DNA of 64,000 nt from Vallitaleaceae bacterium 9-2 (GCA_038396585.1 CP121691.1:496001-560000); one strand, 5' to 3'; shown: positions 18,218 through 27,443, counted from the first letter of the stretch. Numbers and translations are program-made. Notes: generated by a model from the sequence alone, not told the origin.

Positions 18218-19066
18218 ATGAAGAAAATGATGATGTTTATAAGTGTATTGGCACTTGCAATTGTTGCAATGGCAGGTTGCGGTGGAGAAGAAAAAAACAA
18301 TAAAGTAAAGATAATAGACATTCCTTTAACACAAGAAGAGTACGCATTTGGTGTGGATAAAGAACAACCAGAGCTATATGATGAAGTGAATGCCTTTATT
18401 GAACAAATTCAAACAGACGGAACCTATGATGAAATTTATAATAACTACTTTGGTGACGGCGAACCGGTTGCTGTAAAGTCAGCACAAATGGATGCAAGTA
18501 AAGACCAACTTATTGTTGCTACGAATGCAGCATTTGAGCCTTTTGAATATACTAAAGGTGAGAACTACTATGGAATCGACATGGAAATAGCAGCTTTACT
18601 TGCAGAGCATTTAGGAAAAGAACTTGTCATTAGCAATATGGACTTTGACGCTGTATGTTTATCTGTTGGTGAAAGCAAGGCAGACATTGCCATGGCAGGT
18701 TTAACGATTAATGAAGACCGAAAAGAATATGTTAACTTTACTATTCCATATTATAATGCGGCGCAAACACTAGTGACGATGGAAGCGGATGCAACATTTG
18801 CTGAAGCAACAACTGTTGAAGCGTTGGAAGAAGCCCTTAATGCCCTTGGTTCCGATACAAAAATCGGAGTGCAACAAGGTACAACAGCCCAATTTTACCT
18901 TGAAGGTGATGCGGACTGGGGATTTGACGGATACGATGTGGAAGTCGTGACATATAAGTCAGGAACTTTAGCCGTACAAGATATGATTAATGGCAATATT
19001 CAATACGTTGTGATTGATGAAGCGCCAGCAGGATATATTGTCGGATCTATAAATGAGTTAAATTAA
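18218..19066 (+). CDS. Polar amino acid ABC binding lipoprotein with circularly permuted order
   Basis: A 282-residue lipoprotein (MAGCGG, lipidated C21) of the family-3 amino acid binding fold. Residues 28-79 look like the usual C-terminal end of the family: PLTQEEYAFGV, then ELYDEVNAFIEQIQTDGTYD and IYNNYFG. The normal N-terminal part begins only at about residue 96 (QLIVATNAAFEPFEY), followed by DMEIAALLAEHLG, MAGLTINEDR and VGVQ-like IGVQQGTT. The chain stops at IDEAPAGYIVGSINELN, exactly where the canonical protein would continue into the segment now found at the front. This is the pattern of a circular permutation. It heads an operon with a permease and an ATPase; ligand unknown. Confidence 0.88.
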   Translation: MKKMMMFISVLALAIVAMAGCGGEEKNNKVKIIDIPLTQEEYAFGVDKEQPELYDEVNAFIEQIQTDGTYDEIYNNYFGDGEPVAVKSAQMDASKDQLIVATNAAFEPFEYTKGENYYGIDMEIAALLAEHLGKELVISNMDFDAVCLSVGESKADIAMAGLTINEDRKEYVNFTIPYYNAAQTLVTMEADATFAEATTVEALEEALNALGSDTKIGVQQGTTAQFYLEGDADWGFDGYDVEVVTYKSGTLAVQDMINGNIQYVVIDEAPAGYIVGSINELN

Positions 19067-19075
19067 GGACAGGTT

Positions 19076-19786
19076 ATGGGAAATTTTAGTAGCAGAGTTG
19101 AAAGATTTTGGGAAATATTTTACTATAATAATGGCTATGTTAAAGTTTTAGAAGGTTTACAAAACACCGTATATATTGCGGTGGTAGGCCTTCTATTAGG
19201 TACGCTTATCGGTACGATTATTGCCAGTGTCGAAGTGTTTCCGGGTTACAGTCGTACAACACGGTTTTTCCAAAGGCTTGGAAAGTTCTATGTTGCGATG
19301 TTTCGTGGAACACCGATTGTTGTCCAATTACTTGTGTCCTATTACGTATTGCTGCCGATTCTAGGTCTAAACATTCCTTCAATTAATGTATGTGTTTTGG
19401 TGTTTGGATTTAACAGTGGGGCATATGTGTCAGAAATCATGCGCGGCGGAATTATGTCGGTTGATTCGGGGCAAATGGAAGCAGGACGAGCGGTAGGTCT
19501 AAGCTACAGCGTCACATTGGTTAAGATTGTTGTACCTCAGGCGATTAAAAACATTTTGCCGACACTTGGAAATGAGTTCATTTCACTCATTAAAGAGACT
19601 TCTGTAGTAAGTTTTGTTGGTGCAGCAGACTTATATGTTGCATTTAACTATATTGGAACAAATAGCTATGAATTTATGGTTCCTTATCTAGTTATGGCTT
19701 TGATTTATATTACCTTAGTCATGATGATTGCATTTTTAATTAAACTTATGGAAAGGAGCCTTGGAAAAAGTGATCGACGTAATTAA
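19076..19786 (+). CDS. Polar amino acid ABC transporter permease
   Basis: A 236-residue HisM/GlnP-type permease with about five helices. It shows the family patterns [15 protein letters not shown] near residue 80 and [21 protein letters not shown] (EAA-loop region) near residue 125. [13 protein letters not shown] follows near residue 180. It starts 9 bases after the binding-protein stop and overlaps the ATPase gene. It would form the membrane channel for the permuted binding protein. Confidence 0.92.
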   Translation: MGNFSSRVERFWEIFYYNNGYVKVLEGLQNTVYIAVVGLLLGTLIGTIIASVEVFPGYSRTTRFFQRLGKFYVAMFRGTPIVVQLLVSYYVLLPILGLNIPSINVCVLVFGFNSGAYVSEIMRGGIMSVDSGQMEAGRAVGLSYSVTLVKIVVPQAIKNILPTLGNEFISLIKETSVVSFVGAADLYVAFNYIGTNSYEFMVPYLVMALIYITLVMMIAFLIKLMERSLGKSDRRN

Positions 19787-20594
19787 TTTAAAGAAAAACT
19801 ATGGAAACTTGGAAGTATTAAAAGATATTAGTATCACCATTGAAGAAGGCGAAAAAATAGCTATTGTCGGACCATCGGGAAGTGGAAAAAGTACTTTTTT
19901 AAGATGCTTAAACTGTATGGAGGATCCGACAGCTGGGTCGATTATTTTTGAAGGTGTTGATATCGCGGATATGAAGGTGGATATTAATATCCATAGACGA
20001 CATATGGGTATGGTGTTCCAACAATTTAACTTATTCAATAATAAAACAGTTATAGATAATATTATGCTGGCACCTTTATATGTTGCCAATCATGAGTTGC
20101 GAAGCCAGAAGATAAAAAATGTTGGAATTGGCATAAAGAATATTTTCCGTAAAGAGAAAATTCAACCATATAACATTACAAAAACCAAAGCACAGATTAA
20201 GAATGAAATTCGTGAGCGTGCTATGGAACTATTAAAAACTATTGGACTTGAAGACAAGGCGAATGTATACCCGTCGACGCTTTCAGGCGGACAAAAGCAA
20301 AGAATTGCCATTGTTAGAGCCTTGGCAATGAACCCAAAGGTGATTTTGTTTGATGAGCCAACATCTGCACTAGATCCAGAGATGGTTGGAGAAGTTCTTG
20401 AATTGATAAAAAAACTTGCAGATAGTGGTATGACGATGGTTATTGTAACCCATGAAATGGGATTTGCACGTGAAGTAGCAACAAAAATTCTGTTCATGGA
20501 TGAAGGACAAATTAAAGAGCAAAGCCCACCGGATCAGTTCTTCTCAAACCCAACACATCCTAGAGCAAAAGAGTTTTTATCAAAAGTATTATAA
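19770..20594 (+). CDS. Polar amino acid ABC transporter ATPase with an inserted segment
   Basis: A 274-residue GlnQ-type ATPase: Walker [10 protein letters not shown] near residue 34, Q-loop FQQFNLF, signature [10 protein letters not shown], Walker [14 protein letters not shown] and the switch histidine in VTHEMGFA. Between the Q-loop and the signature it has about 35 extra residues, basic and Lys/Ile-rich, that the sister ATPase at 63016 lacks. The insertion is in frame, so it is not a frameshift. Start: GTG 19770 gives the family-typical [15 protein letters not shown] 19761 is possible but only 2 bases from GGAG. It overlaps the permease by 17 bases. No terminator is evident after it. Confidence 0.88.
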   Translation: MIDVINLKKNYGNLEVLKDISITIEEGEKIAIVGPSGSGKSTFLRCLNCMEDPTAGSIIFEGVDIADMKVDINIHRRHMGMVFQQFNLFNNKTVIDNIMLAPLYVANHELRSQKIKNVGIGIKNIFRKEKIQPYNITKTKAQIKNEIRERAMELLKTIGLEDKANVYPSTLSGGQKQRIAIVRALAMNPKVILFDEPTSALDPEMVGEVLELIKKLADSGMTMVIVTHEMGFAREVATKILFMDEGQIKEQSPPDQFFSNPTHPRAKEFLSKVL

Positions 20595-20618
20595 AACGAT
20601 TACAAATTTCGTTCTGCC

Positions 20619-20647
20619 TTGTTTAGCATTTGAACTAATGATATAAT
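20619..20647 (+). promoter_or_regulatory. SigmaA-type promoter for the S-layer-type protein
   Basis: TTGTTT, 17 bases, perfect TATAAT. Because the -10 covers 20642-20647, in-frame start codons at 20646 cannot be used, and the start is placed downstream. Confidence 0.65.
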
Positions 20648-20687
20648 GGGGATAATAATGACAAATCAGAAAGGAATGGACAAAAGG

Positions 20688-22964
20688 ATGAATGGATTAA
20701 AACGATTATTAACATTGTTGCTTGTCGTTAGTTTGACTATATCAAGTTTGACAACTTCTTTTGGTGCGACGTCGACGCCAAACATTAGTATAGAAGGAAA
20801 AGCGCAAATATTAAATACACTAGGAATACTTCGAGGAACAGGGACGGGGTATAACCTGGAAGGTAAACTTAAACGTAGTGAAGCGGCTACGTTTATTGTG
20901 CGTTTTTTAGGTGTTGAAAAAGAGGTACTTGCAGAAAGAACAGAATACAGTAATACCAACTATAGTGATGTTGCAGCAACTCAATGGTATGCTCCATATG
21001 TGGGATATTGTGATGAAGAAGGTATTATTAATGGGTACTCTGATGGAAGCTTTAAACCGGAAGCTTACTTAAGCGAAAAAGCCTTTTTGAAAATGATACT
21101 GGTAGTTTTAGGTTATGAATATGATAAGGACTTTGACTGGAATAGTGTCTATTATATGGCCTATACAAAAGGGGTTGTCCTTGATGATGACTATCGATAT
21201 CGTGCAACGGACAATACGAATTATACGCGTGGTGATGTTGTTGAAACACTACATAGATCTATGCAGATTGAACACAAAAGAACTGGCGATCAGATGATTG
21301 AAACCTTTATTGAAAAAGAACTTATCAGTGAAGAACAAGCTAAAAAATTATTGTTAATGAAAGATACAGTAGATACAGAAATCGAGAAAATTGTTGCTCA
21401 AGAAGATGATGAAATTTTGGTGACGTTTAATGAACCCATCAAAGATCTTGAAGAAGATCAGATTACAATTTATCTGTCGGATGATGATGAAAAGCATCTC
21501 GAAGTTGACTCGGTTTCAGATCGTGGTGATAACACATATCGTATTCGATTAAAAGATTTACAAGAAATTGAAGAAGAATATACACTTGTGATTGCAGAAG
21601 TTTTTGATGCATATGGTAATCGTAATAACTATAGCTTGAAAAAAGAATTCCTGGGACATCGTCCAGATAATCTAGAGTCCGATTTCTTTAGAATTAGTAA
21701 AGTTGAGCAAGTAAGTAACAATGTTATTTATGTGTATTTTACGCATCCGATTAATAGTAATGCCTATCAGCCAAAGTATTATAACATCTATGAAGGAACA
21801 AAGCTTTTAATTGAAGGTGACGTAACAACAATGCAAATCAACCAATTAGCGGGAGCTAAAAATGGTGTGTCCATTTACTTGAAAAACTATATCTTTAAAG
21901 AAGAAGATATGTTTAAATTAAGTATTGATAGTGGCTTGACAAGTAGCTATGGGGTTCAACTCAATGATGGAAAAGGCGATTCAGTTACTTTTGAATCCGA
22001 AGTCGATGAAAATGAGCGCTTTGAACTTAAAGATATCGAAACCCTAAATGACTATACCATTATGCTTGAGTTTAACAAGGTACTTAATCCTGTAATTGCA
22101 GAGCAAGTATTTAGTTACTACTTAATGTTTGACGATGAATATCCAATTCGTATCACAAAAGCAGAAGTGGTTGAAAATGGGAATGTAGTATACTTAACCA
22201 CTCAAGAGCGTATGTTTGATAACGATGAATTCACACTGATGATTAATCATATTACAGACACGACAAAGCAATTTGCAATTACTGAACGTGAATATGATTT
22301 TAAAGCGGATATTGATTTTGATGATGATCTTGATATCAAGAGTGTTAGTATTATTGATGGCAATACCATCAAAGTAAAATTTGACCGTGTTCTTGGACAT
22401 GAATCTGCATCTGACCCAGATAACTATGTAATATGGGGAACGACGGAGACAGACTATACCGGACGTCCAATTGCGGCATATCATGAAGTCGGTAGTCAGG
22501 AAGTCAAGTTGTTCTTAGATGAAGATGACGCACTTGAAGATAGAGACCGATATGAGCTTGTTATTGTTGGAACGCTTAAAGATGCGGTGGGCAATAGTTA
22601 TAAACGTGTTGATGATTATAATTTCAGACACAATCGAAGTGACGTAACAGCAACCTATATCTCAAAGGCGACAACGATTGGAAGCGATTCCATTAAAGTT
22701 GAATTCAATAAAGAGATTGCATTGGATATACCCAATATTTTGAATACAAACTATACATTATACTATTATGACAATGGTATAAAGATTGAAAAAGTTCCGA
22801 CGCATGTAACATACTCCAATCCATTAACAATGGTTATGAAATTCGATTCTCTTGATTTAGATAATGAATATGAACTTACATTTGACGAGTTGGTCAATTA
22901 TGGAGGCATCCGTACGACGAATAAGAATGATGGATATTCAGTAGAAGTTGAAATTGGTAAGTAA
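20688..22964 (+). CDS. S-layer homology domain protein with Ig-like repeats
   Basis: A 758-residue secreted protein. A signal peptide (MNGLKRLLTLLLVVSL to about residue 31) precedes two or three SLH repeats at about 35-200. Recognisable parts are LNTLGILRGTG with LKRSEAATFIVRFLG, then WYAPYVGYCDEEGIINGYSDG, then MAYTKGVV. SLH modules bind pyruvylated wall polymers. The rest holds several beta-rich repeats with recurring VEFNK/VTFNEP motifs, resembling bacterial Ig-like (Big_5-type) domains. It is acidic overall and likely a cell-surface structural or adhesive protein. The ATG at 20688 fits a 34-base leader with AAAGGA upstream; 20658 or 20676 are alternatives. The NYN-LOTUS gene follows 21 bases later. 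Confidence 0.85.
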   Translation: MNGLKRLLTLLLVVSLTISSLTTSFGATSTPNISIEGKAQILNTLGILRGTGTGYNLEGKLKRSEAATFIVRFLGVEKEVLAERTEYSNTNYSDVAATQWYAPYVGYCDEEGIINGYSDGSFKPEAYLSEKAFLKMILVVLGYEYDKDFDWNSVYYMAYTKGVVLDDDYRYRATDNTNYTRGDVVETLHRSMQIEHKRTGDQMIETFIEKELISEEQAKKLLLMKDTVDTEIEKIVAQEDDEILVTFNEPIKDLEEDQITIYLSDDDEKHLEVDSVSDRGDNTYRIRLKDLQEIEEEYTLVIAEVFDAYGNRNNYSLKKEFLGHRPDNLESDFFRISKVEQVSNNVIYVYFTHPINSNAYQPKYYNIYEGTKLLIEGDVTTMQINQLAGAKNGVSIYLKNYIFKEEDMFKLSIDSGLTSSYGVQLNDGKGDSVTFESEVDENERFELKDIETLNDYTIMLEFNKVLNPVIAEQVFSYYLMFDDEYPIRITKAEVVENGNVVYLTTQERMFDNDEFTLMINHITDTTKQFAITEREYDFKADIDFDDDLDIKSVSIIDGNTIKVKFDRVLGHESASDPDNYVIWGTTETDYTGRPIAAYHEVGSQEVKLFLDEDDALEDRDRYELVIVGTLKDAVGNSYKRVDDYNFRHNRSDVTATYISKATTIGSDSIKVEFNKEIALDIPNILNTNYTLYYYDNGIKIEKVPTHVTYSNPLTMVMKFDSLDLDNEYELTFDELVNYGGIRTTNKNDGYSVEVEIGK

Positions 22965-22985
22965 AGGGTATCGAGAGGAGAAGTT

Positions 22986-23732
22986 ATGACCGAAAAAGAT
23001 CAAAAGATCGCAGTGCTTATTGACGCAGATAATGTGTCAGATAAATATATCAAATACATTTTTGACGAAATATCCAATCATGGGACCCCGACAATTAAAC
23101 GCATATATGGCGATTGGACAAAACCGAATCTTGGATCATGGAAAACAATACTTCTAGACTATTCGATTACACCGATTCAACAATATAGTTATACTGTAGG
23201 GAAAAATTCAACAGATGCAGCACTTATCATTGATGCAATGGATATACTTTATTCAGGTAATGTGGATGGATTTTGCATTGTATCGAGCGATAGTGATTTT
23301 ACACGATTAGCTTCAAGATTAAGAGAAGCAGCGATGTATGTAATCGGTATGGGCGAACGAAAAACGCCCAAGCCGTTTATATCGGCCTGTGAAAAGTTCA
23401 AATATCTTGAAGTCTTGGCGAAGGAGCCGGTTAGTTCAGAGGTGCATAATCACAAGCACAATCATTCGACAAAAGATAAAAGTGGTTTTGCGGATATTAA
23501 AGGGCTGACACGTACTGTGCGACAGATTGTCTCTGATTGTTCAGATGAAGAAGGCTGGGCGTATCTTGGAGAAGTAGGAACGCGGCTGAATAAACGTTAC
23601 CCGGACTTTGACGTTCGAAACTATGGACATACAAAGTTAAAACCTTTAATTCAGTCACTTAACCGTTTTGAACTCCAGTCCCAAAAGACAAGCAATCCAA
23701 GAGTAACGCATTATTACCTTCGTAACAAATGA
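22986..23732 (+). CDS. NYN-domain RNase-like protein with C-terminal LOTUS domain
   Basis: A 248-residue cytosolic protein. Residues 8-140 form an NYN (PIN-like) fold with the acidic cluster LIDADN (D13, D15), STDAALIIDAMD (D77, D83) and SSDSDF (D102, D104), as in LabA-like metal-dependent ribonucleases. A His-rich linker (about 153-160) leads to a winged-helix LOTUS/OST-HTH domain (about 170-245) containing GWAYLGEVGTRL and FDVRNYG. LOTUS domains bind RNA, probably structured RNA. GAGAGGAG precedes the ATG. It shares a transcript with the SLH protein and is followed by a strong terminator. Target RNA unknown. Confidence 0.88.
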   Translation: MTEKDQKIAVLIDADNVSDKYIKYIFDEISNHGTPTIKRIYGDWTKPNLGSWKTILLDYSITPIQQYSYTVGKNSTDAALIIDAMDILYSGNVDGFCIVSSDSDFTRLASRLREAAMYVIGMGERKTPKPFISACEKFKYLEVLAKEPVSSEVHNHKHNHSTKDKSGFADIKGLTRTVRQIVSDCSDEEGWAYLGEVGTRLNKRYPDFDVRNYGHTKLKPLIQSLNRFELQSQKTSNPRVTHYYLRNK

Positions 23733-23735
23733 TAT

Positions 23736-23770
23736 AAAAAGAGCTGATGCATTTGCATCAGCTCTTTTTT
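23736..23770. terminator. Bidirectional intrinsic terminator
   Basis: AAAAAGAGCTGATGCA and TGCATCAGCTCTTTTTT form a perfect stem with a two-base loop and T-tracts on both strands. It separates the convergent NYN gene and metQ. Confidence 0.92.
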
Positions 23771-23801
23771 CATGTGCTATTTTATTTTGGTATTAAGTTG
23801 C

Positions 23802-24614
23802 TTAGAATTTTGGAATAACAGCACCTTCATAAGTTGTTTCAATAAAATTCTTTACAGTATCGCTTTGAAGAGCCTTAACAAGGGCTTGAATTTTTTCGCT
23901 GTCTTGAGTCCCTTCTTTTACGGCAATAATATTTCCAAAAGTTTCTGCTGCAGTGGAATCTTTGTCCTCAACGGCAAGTGCATCCGTTCCAACGCTTAGA
24001 CCTGCATCAATAGCATAGTTTCCATTAATGACAGCCATATCAACATCTTGGAGAGAACGGGTTAATTGTGCTGCTTCAATTTCAAGAATGTCAATATTTT
24101 TTGGATTATCAACAATATTATTAATTGTTGCGTTTAAGCCAACGCCTTCTGTTAAGGTGATAAGACCTTGATCTTGAAGTAAGAGTAAAGCACGAGCTTC
24201 GTTAGTTGCATCGTTAGGAACAGCGATTTGAGAACCATCAGCTAAAGCATCAATTGTATCTGTTTTTCCAGGATATAGACCAAAGGGCTCATAGTGAATA
24301 ATAGCTGCTGAAATGAGTTGTGCTTCATTTTCTGCATTGTATTGATCTAGATAAGGTTGATGTTGGAAAAAGTTAGCGTCAAGATCGCCGGAATCAAGGG
24401 CAACATTTGGCTGTACATAGTCTGTATACTCTATAATTTCAAGAGTATATCCATCAGCTTCAAGTTGATCTTTCACTTGCTCAAGGATTTCAGCGTGGGG
24501 TTTTGGAGTTGCACCGATTTTGATGACTTTGTCAGAGCTGTCGCCTTGACCACATCCTGCTAGAATTAAGATAAATAGTGACAAAAATGCTGCAATGCTT
24601 AGTGTTTTTTTCAT
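23802..24614 (-). CDS. metQ: Methionine ABC transporter binding lipoprotein
   Basis: A 270-residue NlpA/MetQ lipoprotein. LILAGCGQ gives a lipidated C21. Family motifs include IGATPKPHAEIL, the DANFFQHQPYLD segment and IAVPNDATNEARALLLL. It captures methionine (often D- and L-) outside the membrane and delivers it to MetNI. AGGAGGT precedes the ATG. It is the last gene of the metN-metI-metQ operon and ends at the shared terminator. Related NlpA proteins can bind other small amino acids or peptides, but the context supports methionine. Confidence 0.92.
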   Translation of the reverse strand: MKKTLSIAAFLSLFILILAGCGQGDSSDKVIKIGATPKPHAEILEQVKDQLEADGYTLEIIEYTDYVQPNVALDSGDLDANFFQHQPYLDQYNAENEAQLISAAIIHYEPFGLYPGKTDTIDALADGSQIAVPNDATNEARALLLLQDQGLITLTEGVGLNATINNIVDNPKNIDILEIEAAQLTRSLQDVDMAVINGNYAIDAGLSVGTDALAVEDKDSTAAETFGNIIAVKEGTQDSEKIQALVKALQSDTVKNFIETTYEGAVIPKF

Positions 24615-24632
24615 GTAATAACCTCCTAATAT

Positions 24633-25295
24633 TTAATTACTGTGATCTATATGTTTTTTCCACTTGGCACCAATTTCTTGAATAACTTGAACAATGATGA
24701 CAAGAATGACAACGGTAATAATCATAAGTTCTGTTTCATAGCGATAATATCCATAGCGAATGGCGATATCACCTAAGCCACCACCGCCGACAAATCCCGC
24801 CATAGCAGAATATGCTAAAATAGTTGTTACGGCAATGGCACTGCCTAAAGCAAGTGAGGGCAATGCTTCAGGAATTAAAACTTTAAAAATAATATGCTTT
24901 GTATTGGCGCCCATGGATTGAGCGGCTTCGATAACACCGGAGTCGACTTCTTTTAAGGAACTTTCAACAAGGCGAGCAATATATGGTGCAGAAGCAATGG
25001 TTAATGGAACAATAACTGCCGTAGGTCCGATGGTGGTCCCAACGATAAAACGTGTGACAGGCATGACCCAAATTAGTAGAATAATAAAAGGAATCGAACG
25101 TAATAAGTTGACAATCAGTCCGACCACTTTGTTTAACAAAGGCATAGGAACAATTCCGTCGGTATCGGTAATCACGAGTAAGATACCCGTTGGTAGTCCA
25201 ATAGCATAAGCAATCAATGATGAGACAAACGTCATATATAATGTCTCGAAAATTCCCATAGCGAGCATTTCAAGAACAACGCGATCAAAGGACAT
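24633..25295 (-). CDS. metI: Methionine ABC transporter permease
   Basis: A 220-residue permease with five predicted helices. FETLYMTFVSSLIAYAIGLPTG near the N-terminus and the ATPase-contact loop VIEAAQSMGANTKHIIFKVLIPEA near residue 140 are typical of MetI. YSAMAGFVGGGGLGDIAIRYGY follows. The start overlaps the end of metN by 11 bases, consistent with translational coupling. Confidence 0.93.
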   Translation of the reverse strand: MSFDRVVLEMLAMGIFETLYMTFVSSLIAYAIGLPTGILLVITDTDGIVPMPLLNKVVGLIVNLLRSIPFIILLIWVMPVTRFIVGTTIGPTAVIVPLTIASAPYIARLVESSLKEVDSGVIEAAQSMGANTKHIIFKVLIPEALPSLALGSAIAVTTILAYSAMAGFVGGGGLGDIAIRYGYYRYETELMIITVVILVIIVQVIQEIGAKWKKHIDHSN

Positions 25296-26304
25296 GGTCT
25301 TTTACCTCCTCATAAGATATTTTATTGGAATCGAGATAGCTAAAAATGCGGTTTCGGTTACGTTCCTGGTCAGGAAGCTGAATAATCATTTGCCCGAAAG
25401 CTTTTCCATCAATATCTTTGGTATCAGCAAAAAGGATGTTGACGCTTGTTTTACATTCGAGAATCATATTTGAGATGATGGGTTCAAAGGAAGTGCGTCC
25501 GTCAAAGATAATTCGACACTTATGCTCACCTACGAATGTATCAATATGTGTTTCATCAGAGAAAATAAGCTGGCGTGCAACTTTGGACTTAGGCTTTATA
25601 AAAATATCTTCCACTTCGCCCATTTCAACAATACGGCTTTGATCCATAATGGCAACTCGATGACATATTTCTTCGATAACATTCATCTCGTGCGTGATAA
25701 TAATGACAGTAATACCCAAGTCCTTATTAATCTTTTTAAGCAAAGCAAGGATGGACTTTGTTGTCGTAGGATCAAGAGCGCTTGTTGCTTCATCACACAA
25801 CAGAACATCTGGGTTTGTAGCAAGTGCTCTTGCAATGGCAACCCGTTGTTTTTGTCCTCCGGATAATTGTGCGGGATATGCTTTGGCTTTATCACTAAGA
25901 CCGACAATGTCTAAAAGTTCAAAGGCCCGCTTTTTTGCTTGCTTTCTATCAATACCTGCAATTTCCATTGGGAAGCAAATATTTTCAATGGTATTTCGCT
26001 GCATCAATAAGTTGAATTGCTGGAAAATCATCCCCATGGATTGACGAACTTTCAGTAGATTTTGCTTGGGCATGGTTTCTAAGTTAAGACCATTAAAAAT
26101 TACAGAGCCGGAGGTTGGTTGTTCTAAAAGGTTAATGCATCGAACGAGTGTACTTTTTCCTGCGCCACTTAACCCGATAATTCCAAAAATCTCTCCTTTT
26201 GAAATAGAAACATTAATATCGTTTAACGCTTCAACAATACCATCCTTGGTTTCGAAAGTTTTTCGAAGGTCTTTGAGTTGAATAATAGGTGCACTTTGAT
26301 TCAA
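25285..26304 (-). CDS. metN: Methionine ABC transporter ATPase with NIL domain
   Basis: A 339-residue ATPase. Walker A GLSGAGKST, Q-loop FQQFNLL, signature [10 protein letters not shown], Walker B VLLCDEATSALDP and ITHEMNVI are present in residues 8-245. The C-terminal 90 residues resemble the NIL domain that senses intracellular methionine and shuts transport down (trans-inhibition). The start codon is TTG at 26304, supported by GAGGTGAT seven bases upstream. The roughly 98-base leader holds no S-box; regulation at the RNA level by SAM is therefore not supported here. Confidence 0.94.
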   Translation of the reverse strand: MNQSAPIIQLKDLRKTFETKDGIVEALNDINVSISKGEIFGIIGLSGAGKSTLVRCINLLEQPTSGSVIFNGLNLETMPKQNLLKVRQSMGMIFQQFNLLMQRNTIENICFPMEIAGIDRKQAKKRAFELLDIVGLSDKAKAYPAQLSGGQKQRVAIARALATNPDVLLCDEATSALDPTTTKSILALLKKINKDLGITVIIITHEMNVIEEICHRVAIMDQSRIVEMGEVEDIFIKPKSKVARQLIFSDETHIDTFVGEHKCRIIFDGRTSFEPIISNMILECKTSVNILFADTKDIDGKAFGQMIIQLPDQERNRNRIFSYLDSNKISYEEVKDHVL

Positions 26305-26408
26305 AAAATCACCTCAATCTAAATTTATAGTTGATAGGCATCTCATGAGAAATTTTACAGTTAAACTATAAAATCATATTAAAAATATATGTGAGATAGG
26401 TTGGTAAG

Positions 26409-26437
26409 ATAATATCAGATTATAGCAAAGATGTCAA
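26409..26437 (-). promoter_or_regulatory. Strong sigmaA-type promoter of metNIQ
   Basis: On the minus strand, perfect TTGACA and TATTAT with a 17-base spacer. The leader to metN is about 98 bases and contains only a short TCTCATGAGA palindrome. Confidence 0.75.
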
Positions 26438-26498
26438 CGTAGTTTTTAAGGTTGCAAAGGATTGGGTATATTGTCGGATAATACTCCCAAAACCTTTG

Positions 26499-26507
26499 TG
26501 CTACAAT
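26499..26507 (+). promoter_or_regulatory. Extended -10 promoter of the lipoprotein gene
   Basis: TGCTACAAT, a TGN-extended -10, lies 50 bases before the start; no convincing -35 is present. Confidence 0.4.
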
Positions 26508-26556
26508 AAAATAGGAGATATGGCTTAATGGGCGGTATAAGGAAGGGGAAAAAACC

Positions 26557-27429
26557 ATGAAAAAAAATATAATAATTATGTTATGTGGGTTAGTATTTTT
26601 ATTGACTGCGTGCAACATGTCGCAAAAATCGACAGATGAGACACCGGATGTAGATTCGACACAAACGGTGACAGATGCTTCACAAGAACAGCAAGAGCAG
26701 CAACAGCAAGAAGATCAGGCGATGGAGGATGACAATAATACCCAAGAAGTAGCGGATGAAGATGTAGAGATGGATTCAGGTCTTGATGCATCGCTTTCTG
26801 GATATGACTTACTTCAGTCCATCGATGTGACTCCGAATGAAAAATTGTATATTGAAGCAACAACACAGGTCGAAGGTATGGAGTACGTTACGAAGATGAC
26901 ATTGTATGAAGAGAGTATGCGCGTAGAAACAGAAGATGAACAAGGGCTAAACCTGATGATTTATAATAGTAGCGAAGGCGCCACATATATGTACAACACT
27001 CTAAGTGGACAAGGCATGGTGTATTATGATGATAATAGCGAGTTATTCGATACCGATGTATGGAATGATGATGAGCAGATGAATTTTGATGTTGATTTTG
27101 AGGCTTCGTATTTTGAAGATATCGAAGGGTTAACTAAAGCAGAGTTGACAACTTTAGACGGCATGGAAGTGTTATATATGGAGATTGTTATGGAGATGGG
27201 GGAAGAGGATTATGTAAGTAAGGAATGGATTTCAACAAAATATTGGTATCCTCTTAAAACAGAAGTTTATTTTGGAGATACACTGACTTCAACATATTAT
27301 GTGACCACTATAACCGATGATTTTGTTGTAGATGAGACCACCTTTTCACCACCAAAAGACATAGAATTTATGGATGTAAATCAGCTCTATGAACAATACG
27401 ATTTAGAGGAGATTGAAGGCGTAGGCTGA
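26557..27429 (+). CDS. Hypothetical lipoprotein, possibly LolA-like fold
   Basis: A 290-residue lipoprotein: MKKNIIIMLCGLVFLLTAC gives a lipidated C19. A long Gln/Asp/Glu-rich linker (about 20-75) would span the wall. The globular part (80-285) is rich in beta strands with patterns such as YIEATTQVEGMEYVTKMTLY and TTITDDFVVDETTFSPP. This loosely recalls LolA/LppX-like lipoprotein folds in which a curved sheet binds a lipid or signal, but the family was not confirmed. It is monocistronic, between its own promoter and a strong terminator. Confidence 0.65.
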   Translation: MKKNIIIMLCGLVFLLTACNMSQKSTDETPDVDSTQTVTDASQEQQEQQQQEDQAMEDDNNTQEVADEDVEMDSGLDASLSGYDLLQSIDVTPNEKLYIEATTQVEGMEYVTKMTLYEESMRVETEDEQGLNLMIYNSSEGATYMYNTLSGQGMVYYDDNSELFDTDVWNDDEQMNFDVDFEASYFEDIEGLTKAELTTLDGMEVLYMEIVMEMGEEDYVSKEWISTKYWYPLKTEVYFGDTLTSTYYVTTITDDFVVDETTFSPPKDIEFMDVNQLYEQYDLEEIEGVG

Positions 27430-27443
27430 GAACTACCTATATT

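Noticed and set aside
20646-20687. Earlier in-frame start codons for the SLH protein
   Set aside because: The earliest overlaps the perfect TATAAT at 20642-20647, and the MNGLKRLL start at 20688 gives a clean signal peptide and leader; 20658 and 20676 cannot be fully excluded.
26305-26408. Possible S-box riboswitch ahead of metN
   Set aside because: The leader is too short and has no conserved SAM-I core or terminator; only a 10-base TCTCATGAGA palindrome was found.
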